Shown here: one piece after another, positions 1 to 5,095 of the stretch | Layout of the letters: every line of letters starts with the position of its first letter | How positions within the stretch are numbered: the stretch's first letter is position 1 | NCBI GenBank assembly: GCA_002378665.1 | Contig: DFSO01000083.1 | Location: forward strand, 1 to 7,432 | DNA from: Loktanella sp. UBA3435 | Lineage (GTDB): Bacteria; Pseudomonadota; Alphaproteobacteria; Rhodobacterales; Rhodobacteraceae | Length of the DNA stretch: 7,432 bases | Direction of reading: 5' to 3' | Notes under the pieces: model-generated | Told to the model about the DNA's origin: nothing | Seen by the model: only the letters and a program-made list of their open reading frames with translations | Databases searched by the model: none | Position numbers and translations under genes: made by a program

Positions 1-364
1 TTCCAAGTCGCTCGTATTATCCGCCATGTGCGTGGGCCAATATAATTCAGGCAGGATTGGCGCGCGGGGACTTTGTTTCAGCTTTCGCACAGCGCGCAGT
101 CCCATCCTAAAAACCTTTACCAATGACGTGGTGTGAGGATCAGCATTGCTGATTATATTGTCCACTGAAAAAGACTTGAAGTGATCTACCAACTTCTGCG
201 CTTAAGTGCCTCATATCGTTGACCGCGTCCGAATTTGCGGGCGGCGCAGGGATGACATAGGCTATGAGCAACTAAGACGATTCGGATTATAGGTTGGTGC
301 AGAGATGTCGCCTGCTGAATTGGACAATCGGACGCCTTGAGATGGCGAATTGAAGGACGGGCAC
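1..364. other. left-edge region without an established gene
   Basis: No reading frame here is convincing. Three short open stretches touch the left edge: plus strand 2-136 ending in TGA, plus strand 3-110 ending in TAA, and minus strand from 106 leftwards, open off the edge, with an internal ATG at 27-25 that lacks a Shine-Dalgarno sequence. Each is under 46 codons, which chance allows, so I cannot say whether any is the end or beginning of a real gene. The region must carry the promoter of the coiled-coil/zapA unit on the plus strand, but I see no good -35/-10 pair for it. On the minus strand two TATAAT hexamers occur (291-286 and 157-152), which suggests a leftward transcript, perhaps of a divergent gene beyond the edge. 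An inverted repeat, GGGACT (68-73) with AGTCCC (98-103), is also present. Confidence 0.5.
139..157 (-). promoter_or_regulatory. 15-bp palindrome overlapping a minus-strand TATAAT box
   Basis: ATCAGCA (139-145), one central T, then TGCTGAT (147-153) form a perfect 7-bp dyad. A minus-strand TATAAT hexamer (157-152) overlaps its right end. A dyad at a -10 box is the usual layout of a repressor operator, but the matching -35 is poor (TTCAAG at 180-175, spacer 17). The gene it would control lies to the left, outside or at the edge of the window. Tentative. Confidence 0.25.
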
Positions 365-835
365 ATGAGTGAAATTGATGCATTAGAAGGCCGGATAGCA
401 GCAGCCCTTTCGCGAATTGGTGCAGGCGTTGCCCAGCTTGGCAAAGCGGCGCCTGAGGGGGCTGATAACAGCGAAACACTGAAGGCTGAATTGCAAGAAG
501 AGCGCGATGCGAATGCACAGCTTGAAGAGCGTGTGCGTGCCCTAAAGGATCGCCAAGACAGCAATGTGACCCATCTGGAAACGCGCGTTGAAAAGCAGAC
601 GGCGGCCTTGGCTGCGATTGAGGCCGAGCTGCACCGTTTGCGGGCCTCAAACGCTGATCTGCGCGAGCTCACCGAGCAGTTGCGTCATGCGGCCGAAGAT
701 GGCGTTGCGTCGCCTGAGTTGATCAATCGTGCGACAATTGCCGAGGTTGAGGCACTCTCCGCCCAGCGTGCCGCAGATGTTGCCGAGATCGATGCGATCC
801 TATCTGAGTTGAAGCCATTGGTTGAGGAGGCCTGA
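365..835 (+). CDS. coiled-coil protein upstream of ZapA (ZauP-like)
   Basis: A 156-residue cytoplasmic protein with no signal peptide or membrane segment. Residues about 36-108 are rich in Glu, Arg, Ala, Leu and Gln with heptad spacing, so a long coiled coil is expected. A second helical stretch covers about 125-153. The ATG at 365 is chosen over a TTG at 350 because AAGGA (353-357) sits 7 nt before it. Its TGA (833-835) lies one nucleotide before the zapA ATG, and its last codons supply the zapA ribosome-binding site, so the two are almost certainly one operon. In Caulobacter a coiled-coil protein encoded directly upstream of zapA, ZauP, works with ZapA to focus the FtsZ ring. Position, length and coiled-coil character match that role. 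Coiled coils align poorly, so the assignment rests mainly on context; it could be an unrelated coiled-coil protein. Confidence 0.8.
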   Translation: MSEIDALEGRIAAALSRIGAGVAQLGKAAPEGADNSETLKAELQEERDANAQLEERVRALKDRQDSNVTHLETRVEKQTAALAAIEAELHRLRASNADLRELTEQLRHAAEDGVASPELINRATIAEVEALSAQRAADVAEIDAILSELKPLVEEA

Positions 836-836
836 G

Positions 837-1223
837 ATGCCGCACGTTGAAATCACAATCGGTGGTCGTAATTTTGAAGTGGCCTGTCAGGAGGGCGAGG
901 AGCATTTCTTGCACTCAGCGGCTGCTATGCTGGATGTTGAGGCCGCACATTTGGCGAGCCAAGTGGGCCGAATTACAGAAGCACGAATGCTGCTGATGGC
1001 GGGGCTGATGTTGGCGGATAAAACCGCTGGTCTTGAGGATCAGGTGAAGGAAGCTGACGGCAAAATGGCGCAGCTTCAGGCGCGGATTGATATGCTTGAA
1101 TCCCGCCCTGCGGACCGCGTTGAGGTGCCTGTGATCCCGTCAGAGATTACCGACACCTTGGCCGAATTGGCTGCCCGTGCCGAGGCCATGGCCGAACAGG
1201 TTGAGAGCCGCGTTAAGGGCTAA
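837..1223 (+). CDS. zapA: cell division protein ZapA
   Basis: ZapA is a small cytoplasmic protein that binds and bundles FtsZ protofilaments at the division site. This copy has 128 residues. The N-terminus (about 3-17) is the typical beta-hairpin start (VEITIGGRNFEVACQEGEE). Helices around 24-62 follow, including the segment MLLMAGLMLAD, which matches the conserved core helix. From about 64 to 90 there is a coiled coil that should form the dimer/tetramer stalk. The tail (about 95-128) is Ala/Glu rich and longer than in the shortest family members. The ATG at 837 is chosen because GAGGAGG (824-830) lies 6 nt upstream; the in-frame TTG at 822 would put this site inside the gene. Its stop codon TAA (1221-1223) overlaps the stop of the convergent gene, and no terminator hairpin follows. 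Confidence 0.93.
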   Translation: MPHVEITIGGRNFEVACQEGEEHFLHSAAAMLDVEAAHLASQVGRITEARMLLMAGLMLADKTAGLEDQVKEADGKMAQLQARIDMLESRPADRVEVPVIPSEITDTLAELAARAEAMAEQVESRVKG

Positions 1224-1852
1224 GCCTTTCGTAAAGACTGAGCGGCGCTGGTTTCAATCGCGATGCCTGCGTCGCCCAGAGCGGTGGTCAGGCTGCCGTC
1301 TTGCACCGCTTCAAGTATTGCGCCGAAGTTTCCAAAGGCGATGCCGTTGATATAGAGATATGGCAACTCTGCGACACCTTCGGATTGTGGCAAGCCGAGG
1401 TGCATGTCGGCATCTGATGATACATCTACGCATTTTGGCGCAACAGTGAGCGCATCAAAGATATCCAGTAAAATCTGATCGTTTTCAGTGACTTGATCTA
1501 TGGGCCCTGACATGAACAATGTGACTTTGTTGCGAAAGGCGATCCCTCTGACCAAGCGTTCGGCAGAGACTTTTGCGCTTGTGGGGCGGGCGTGCTGTTC
1601 AGGGTTCAGCGTTGCCGCAATCGCCCGTGTTTGTGCGATGCCGCGGTTGAGGTGTGGGGCACTGTGGCCTAGAAATCTCGCACCCGACATCATTGTATTG
1701 CGCGCAATGTTAGCTTGAAACTTTTGGATACTGGTCTCTTCCATCCCCAGTGGGGGATGGAGAGGTTTTTTGTCGGAACGAAAAATTAGGATGAGGCCGA
1801 TTATGGCCACGAGAACCCCAACGATCGCCGCGATTGGAACTTCTATTATCAA
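1220..1852 (-). CDS. membrane-anchored glutaredoxin-like protein lacking the active-site Cys
   Basis: A 210-residue protein. Residues about 2-24 form one hydrophobic helix followed by RSDKK, so the anchor is N-terminal with the rest predicted in the cytoplasm. Residues about 103-195 read as a degenerate copy of the neighbouring GrxD: NKVTLFMSG against NNVVLFMKG, ELPYLYINGIAFGNFGAI against TVPQLYVKGEFVGGCDII, and a matching C-terminal DGSLTTAL/SGELDTLF. The CGFS motif is gone (the region reads PIDQVTEND), the glutathione-contact Lys is Ser115, and the GGCD loop is altered, but the cis-Pro (Pro164) is kept. The only cysteine is Cys141. A classical monothiol glutaredoxin activity or glutathione-ligated cluster is therefore unlikely; a scaffold or partner-binding role is inferred. 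The TTG start overlaps the grxD stop in a TTGA quartet and keeps the whole membrane helix; the upstream ribosome-binding site is weak, consistent with coupling. I do not recognise a named gene. Confidence 0.85.
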   Translation of the reverse strand: MIIEVPIAAIVGVLVAIIGLILIFRSDKKPLHPPLGMEETSIQKFQANIARNTMMSGARFLGHSAPHLNRGIAQTRAIAATLNPEQHARPTSAKVSAERLVRGIAFRNKVTLFMSGPIDQVTENDQILLDIFDALTVAPKCVDVSSDADMHLGLPQSEGVAELPYLYINGIAFGNFGAILEAVQDGSLTTALGDAGIAIETSAAQSLRKA

Positions 1853-2208
1853 GCGTTCGCTTCACGGATTTTATCGGCTGCTGCCTTGTCGAAGGCGACG
1901 TCGCTTGCTGTGAAAAGTGTGTCGAGTTCGCCTGAGAGCATCATCTCGGTGATGATATCGCAGCCGCCGACGAATTCGCCTTTGACGTAAAGCTGTGGCA
2001 CGGTTGGCCAGTCGGAGTAATCCTTGATGCCTTGGCGGATTTCTTCGTCAGCTAGAACGTTCACGTCGGCAAATTCAACGCCCATGAAGTTCAAAACGCC
2101 AGCGACGCGGCTGGAGAACCCACACTGCGGCATGGATTTTGTGCCCTTCATGAAAAGCACGACGTTATTGGTTGTGACGGTTTGTTTGATTGTGTCTGCG
2201 ACTGTCAT
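1849..2208 (-). CDS. grxD: monothiol glutaredoxin, CGFS type (Grx4 family)
   Basis: A 119-residue cytoplasmic protein, the usual length for a single-domain monothiol glutaredoxin. It binds glutathione and a bridging [2Fe-2S] cluster, alone or with BolA, and acts in cluster transfer and iron homeostasis. Seen in the sequence: Lys21 before the active-site loop, CGFS at residues 29-32 within MPQCGFSSR, WPTVPQLYVKG (67-77) with cis-Pro71, and the glutathione-binding GGCD at 81-84. The ATG at 2208 has AAGGA (2219-2215) 6 nt upstream. Its start overlaps the stop of the upstream small gene in an ATGA quartet, and its TGA overlaps the TTG start of the next gene. The bolA gene two positions upstream is its expected partner. 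All key residues are present, so I see no sign of decay. Confidence 0.96.
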   Translation of the reverse strand: MTVADTIKQTVTTNNVVLFMKGTKSMPQCGFSSRVAGVLNFMGVEFADVNVLADEEIRQGIKDYSDWPTVPQLYVKGEFVGGCDIITEMMLSGELDTLFTASDVAFDKAAADKIREANA

Positions 2209-2339
2209 TTTGTGTCCTTGTGGGTCGTGCTCGCTTTTGCTTTGCGGGCGTAAAATATGATGAGGCCCGGCAACCCTATCAACAGCAAAAGGCCAAAGCC
2301 TGCGCCGATAATCAGGAGGATGGCCCCTTTGCCGATCAC
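2205..2339 (-). CDS. 44-residue single-pass membrane microprotein between bolA and grxD
   Basis: A small open frame fills exactly the gap between bolA and grxD. The GTG start (2339-2337) overlaps the bolA TGA in a GTGA quartet, and the TGA (2207-2205) overlaps the grxD ATG in an ATGA quartet. The product has 44 residues. Residues about 5-30 are Leu, Ile, Gly and Ala rich (GAILLIIGAGFGLLLLIGLP) and end in IIFYARKAKA, a basic tail, so a single helix with the C-terminus in the cytoplasm is predicted. No Shine-Dalgarno sequence precedes the GTG, so translation would depend on coupling to bolA. I do not recognise a family. The exact fit of both ends, the clean hydrophobic-then-basic composition, and a grxD ribosome-binding site lying inside the frame support a real gene; codon-level conservation is untested. 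Confidence 0.75.
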   Translation of the reverse strand: MIGKGAILLIIGAGFGLLLLIGLPGLIIFYARKAKASTTHKDTK

Positions 2340-2572
2340 GCTGGCGCTTTGGTTGTGAGCGCTAATGCGTGGAGTTCGCCTTGGCTGCCGTCCATTTTGC
2401 CTTTGAGGGCAGCATAGACAGCGCGTTGTTGTTGCACGCGGTTTTTGCCTGCAAAGCTTGCGTCGATCACTTCGGCGGCGAAATGCGCGCCGTCGTCGCC
2501 TTGCACAGAGATTTGTGCGTCGGGGAATTCTGCGCGCAGCAGCGTTTCGATCTCATGGGCTGTGATGGGCAT
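2336..2572 (-). CDS. bolA: BolA family protein (iron-sulfur partner of monothiol glutaredoxin)
   Basis: A 78-residue BolA-fold protein of the short class that pairs with CGFS glutaredoxins to hold a [2Fe-2S] cluster. Visible features: N-terminal helix (ITAHEIETLLRAEFP, 3-17), beta strand with GDDGAHFAAEVIDASFAGKNRV (25-46), the helix QQQRAVYAALKGKM (47-60), and the C-terminal strand GELHALALTT (65-74) carrying the conserved His68, the expected cluster ligand. His30 is a possible second ligand. The ATG at 2572 is chosen over an in-frame upstream start at 2629 because GAAGGA lies 6 nt before it and the extra 19 residues do not look like BolA. It follows purL by 74 nt on the same strand and leads the overlapping bolA-microprotein-grxD-glutaredoxin-like chain. 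The symbol is used for the family; the E. coli bolA/ibaG distinction is not resolved. Confidence 0.92.
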   Translation of the reverse strand: MPITAHEIETLLRAEFPDAQISVQGDDGAHFAAEVIDASFAGKNRVQQQRAVYAALKGKMDGSQGELHALALTTKAPA

Positions 2573-2646
2573 GATGCGTCCTTCGTGTTCCGTTACTTCA
2601 TAAGTAGGCGCGCCGCCCGATTTCGGCAAGTGGCGCGCATTTGTCT

Positions 2647-4806
2647 TTAGGCCACCGCGTTTTGGAATGCGGAGCGGAAGGTCGCCGCGAGGGGCGCCAG
2701 TGGGGCGGAATGGTTGCCGAAGGTGACGTGCTCGCCGCCGACTTTACCGACCATTGCCAGTGGCACGCCTGCTTGGCCTGCTGCGACCATCAGCGCGTCG
2801 GCCATGTCGAGGTTACAGGCGATGAGATAGCGGGCTTGGTCTTCGCCAAAGAGGGTCGGTGTGTCTTCGGCGTCGAGTGTGACGCCAACGCCAGCCGCTT
2901 CTGCCATCTCGAATGCTGCGAGAGCAAGGCCACCGTCGGACAGGTCTGTGCAGGTGTTGATCAGGTGGTGGTTGGCGCGGATGAAGTCGCCGTTGCGCTT
3001 TTCGGCTGCCAGATCAACGTGGGGTGCATCGCCCTCAGCGCGGCCGTAAACCTCTGCGAGGATTGCCGATTGGCCGAGGTGGCCGTGGGTTTCGCCAACG
3101 AGCAGGAGCACGTGGCCTTCACGGATTTGACCGCCGATGATGTGATCGGGGTGCATGATGATACCGACGGCGCCGATAGTGGGTGTTGGTAGGATGCCTT
3201 TGCCGTCAGTTTCGTTATAGAGTGAAACGTTACCTGACACGATGGGCATGTCGAGTGCGATGCAGGCTTCGCCGATCCCTTGGATAGCACCCACAAATTG
3301 GCCCATGATCTCAGGCTTTTCTGGGTTGCCGAAGTTCATGTTGTCAGTAGTTGCGAGCGGCTTTGCACCCACGGCGGTGAGGTTGCGGTAGGCTTCGGCC
3401 ACGGCTTGCTTTCCACCCTCAACGGGGTTCGCCTTGACGTAGCGCGGGGTCACGTCGGAGGTGAATGCCAGTGACTTGTCGGTGCCATGCACGCGCACGA
3501 TCCCTGAACCTGCACCAGGTGTGCGGGCGGTGTCACCCATGACCTGTTGGTCGTATTGCTCGTAGACCCACTGTTTGCCGGCGTAGTTCGGGCTGCTGAT
3601 CAGGGCGTTGAGGCCGTCGATTGGGTCCACGCCGATGACGTCACCCAAAGGGGCGGCGGCAGGGGTTGGGACCCAAGGGCGGTCGTATTCGGGGGCGGAG
3701 CCTGAGAGCGTCGCCAGTGGCAGGTCGGCTTTGACGACGCCATTGTGCATTACGAGGAAACGGTCTTCGGCGATGGTTTCGCCAACAATGGCAAAGTCGA
3801 GATCCCATTTGACAAAAACGGCACGGGCTTCTGCTTCGAGTTCTGGCTTGAGGACCATGAGCATGCGCTCTTGGCTCTCGGAGAGCATCATCTCGTAGGC
3901 GGTCATGCTAAGTTCGCGCTGTGGCACCTTTTCAAGGTCAAGACGGACGCCAAGGCCGCCCTTGTCGCCCATTTCAACGGCGGAACAGGTCAGGCCAGCA
4001 GCACCCATGTCTTGGATCGAAATGACGGCACCTGTGGCCATGAGTTCAAGCGTCGCTTCCATCAGTCGCTTTTCGGTGAAGGGATCACCAACTTGCACAG
4101 TGGGGCGCTTGTCCTCAATCGTGTCGTCGAATTCAGCGGAGGCCATTGTTGCGCCGCCAACGCCGTCGCGGCCTGTTTTTGCGCCAAGGTAGACGACGGG
4201 CATGCCGACGCCTGAGGCTGCGGAGTAGAAGATTTTATCGGTGTCGGCGAGGCCTGCGGCAAAAGCGTTCACGAGGCAGTTGCCGTTATAGGCCGGATCA
4301 AAGCGGACTTCGCCGCCGATTGTGGGCACGCCAAAACAATTGCCGTAGCCACCAACGCCAGCCACAACGCCGTTCACGAGTTGGCGGGTCTTGTGGTGGG
4401 AAGGCGCGCCGAAGGACAGAGAATTCATCGCAGCGATGGGGCGTGCGCCCATGGTAAAAACGTCGCGCAGGATGCCGCCTACGCCTGTCGCCGCCCCTTG
4501 GTAGGGCTCGATATAGGACGGGTGGTTGTGGCTTTCCATTTTGAAAACAACGCATTGGCCATCGCCGATGTCGACGATGCCAGCGTTTTCACCGGGGCCA
4601 CAGATGACTTGGGGGCCTTCGGTAGGCAGGGTGCGCAGCCATTTCTTGGACGACTTATAAGAGCAGTGTTCGTTCCACATGGCCGAAAAAATGCCGAGTT
4701 CGGTGAAGGTTGGCTCCCGTCCGATAATCTCAAGTATCCGCGCATATTCATCAGGCTTGAGGCCGTGTGCGGCGATAAGGTCGTCGGTGATGGCGGGATC
4801 TTGCAT
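2647..4806 (-). CDS. purL: phosphoribosylformylglycinamidine synthase subunit PurL
   Basis: This is the ATP-dependent synthetase subunit of FGAM synthase in de novo purine synthesis; it converts FGAR to FGAM using ammonia delivered by the PurQ glutaminase with PurS. The 719-residue length is the short (PurSQL) form, not the about 1300-residue fused enzyme. Seen: catalytic His47 in MWNEHCSYKSSKKWL, the nucleotide/metal motif ESHNHPS (91-97), GVGGILRDVFTMGARPIA (107-124), GDPFTEK (240-246), QDMGAAGLT (265-273), FTSDVTPRYVKANP (448-461), SGNVSLYNETDG (524-535) and TDLSDGGLALA (620-630). These span both halves of the pseudo-duplicated AIR-synthetase-like fold. The ATG at 4806 has GGAGG 5 nt upstream. 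purS and purQ are not in the window. It is first in the minus-strand block that continues into bolA, so purine and iron-sulfur genes may share a transcript. Confidence 0.98.
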   Translation of the reverse strand: MQDPAITDDLIAAHGLKPDEYARILEIIGREPTFTELGIFSAMWNEHCSYKSSKKWLRTLPTEGPQVICGPGENAGIVDIGDGQCVVFKMESHNHPSYIEPYQGAATGVGGILRDVFTMGARPIAAMNSLSFGAPSHHKTRQLVNGVVAGVGGYGNCFGVPTIGGEVRFDPAYNGNCLVNAFAAGLADTDKIFYSAASGVGMPVVYLGAKTGRDGVGGATMASAEFDDTIEDKRPTVQVGDPFTEKRLMEATLELMATGAVISIQDMGAAGLTCSAVEMGDKGGLGVRLDLEKVPQRELSMTAYEMMLSESQERMLMVLKPELEAEARAVFVKWDLDFAIVGETIAEDRFLVMHNGVVKADLPLATLSGSAPEYDRPWVPTPAAAPLGDVIGVDPIDGLNALISSPNYAGKQWVYEQYDQQVMGDTARTPGAGSGIVRVHGTDKSLAFTSDVTPRYVKANPVEGGKQAVAEAYRNLTAVGAKPLATTDNMNFGNPEKPEIMGQFVGAIQGIGEACIALDMPIVSGNVSLYNETDGKGILPTPTIGAVGIIMHPDHIIGGQIREGHVLLLVGETHGHLGQSAILAEVYGRAEGDAPHVDLAAEKRNGDFIRANHHLINTCTDLSDGGLALAAFEMAEAAGVGVTLDAEDTPTLFGEDQARYLIACNLDMADALMVAAGQAGVPLAMVGKVGGEHVTFGNHSAPLAPLAATFRSAFQNAVA

Positions 4807-4914
4807 GGGAGCCTCCAGAGCAGTTTGGCTTCTTTTATGCCAGAGCTGTCCTGAGGGAAAGCCGCTTTAATGGGGTGTTTTATCCGTGCACTGGACGAGC
4901 ACAGGGTGTGCACC
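4807..4914 (-). promoter_or_regulatory. purL upstream region with two GTGCAC palindromes
   Basis: The region between the intrinsic terminator and purL must contain the purL promoter. GTGCAC occurs at 4886-4891 and again at 4908-4913, exactly 22 bp apart, about two helical turns, so both would face the same side of the helix. AT-rich hexamers GATAAA (about 4884) and CATAAA (about 4840) on the minus strand could be -10 boxes, but neither has a good -35. I see no riboswitch-like structure. Confidence 0.25.
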
Positions 4915-4943
4915 AAAAAAAGTGCCGGGCACTAAGGCCCGGC
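4915..4943 (-). terminator. Rho-independent terminator, minus strand
   Basis: Read on the minus strand, GCCGGGC (4943-4937), loop CTTAGT, GCCCGGC (4930-4924), then AC and seven T (4921-4915). A perfect 7-bp GC stem with a 6-nt loop and a T run is a textbook intrinsic terminator. It ends a transcript coming from the right (a small RNA and/or the LysR gene) and insulates purL from it. Confidence 0.88.
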
Positions 4944-4995
4944 GAAGTCCAACAGGGAGGTGAAGAAGATGAGCGTTGAAGCATCATCGCCTTCG
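4915..4995 (-). ncRNA. predicted small RNA with anti-Shine-Dalgarno stretch
   Basis: The strong terminator lies 153 nt beyond the LysR stop with no minus-strand gene between. A plausible promoter (TTGAAT at 5030-5025, 17-nt spacer, TATCTG at 5007-5002) would start a transcript near 4995, giving about 80 nt. The transcript would have a weak 5' stem (GAAG 4994-4991 with CTTC 4981-4978), a pyrimidine-rich unpaired middle containing TCTTCTTCACCTCCC (4968-4954), and the terminator hairpin. CCTCC-bearing loops that mask ribosome-binding sites are known from alphaproteobacterial sRNAs such as the CcsR RNAs of Rhodobacter sphaeroides and NfeR1 of Sinorhizobium. I do not recognise this as a named family. 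The alternative is a LysR mRNA 3' tail, or a plus-strand micro-ORF (4969-5022). Confidence 0.45.
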
Positions 4996-5001
4996 AGACA
5001 G

Positions 5002-5031
5002 CAGATAGTGCCGCATTTTTGACCATTCAAG
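5002..5031 (-). promoter_or_regulatory. candidate promoter of the small RNA
   Basis: Minus strand: -35 TTGAAT (5030-5025), 17-nt spacer, -10 TATCTG (5007-5002), preceded by a T-rich stretch. Shifted by one base it reads CTTGAA-17-CTATCT, which also resembles heat-shock (RpoH-type) promoters used for stress sRNAs in Rhodobacter. The -10 match is mediocre. Confidence 0.35.
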
Positions 5032-5062
5032 AAAAAAGCGGTTGACGGCTGCGCAATGCCGT
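5032..5062 (-). terminator. weak candidate terminator of the LysR gene
   Basis: Minus strand: ACGGC (5062-5058), 8-nt loop, GCCGT (5049-5045), then seven bases before six T (5037-5032). The stem is short and separated from the T run, so termination would be partial at best. A further palindrome, ATGCACT-C-AGTGCAT (5064-5078), lies between it and the LysR stop. Confidence 0.3.
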
Positions 5063-5095
5063 TATGCACTCAGTGCATGCCTGGTTTTGATGCGC

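Noticed and set aside
350..364. TTG start for the coiled-coil gene
   Set aside because: The AAGGA ribosome-binding site lies within these codons and serves the ATG at 365.
186..672. Two minus-strand open frames of 136-154 codons opposite the coiled-coil gene
   Set aside because: They mirror a coiled-coil gene with a good ribosome-binding site and operon context; their Arg/Ser/His-rich composition is typical of antisense frames.
2573..2629. N-terminal 19-residue extension of BolA
   Set aside because: The ribosome-binding site lies inside it and the residues do not match the BolA start.
2605..2640. GC-rich inverted repeats (GGCGCGCC and a second GGCGCGC copy) between purL and bolA as a terminator
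   Set aside because: No T run follows on either strand and no stable compact stem-loop is formed.
2641..3192. 183-codon plus-strand open frame over the purL 3' half
   Set aside because: Antisense to strongly conserved PurL sequence; Cys-rich composition reflects the complement of GC-biased codons, and no ribosome-binding site is seen.
3745..4215. Plus-strand open frames of 95-157 codons inside purL (also 4381-4854)
   Set aside because: Shadows of purL; the opposite strand has all PurL motifs.
4807..5095. Riboswitch or 6S RNA in the purL-LysR interval
   Set aside because: No riboswitch core recognised, and the transcript defined by promoter and terminator is too short for 6S RNA and lacks its long hairpin with a central bubble.
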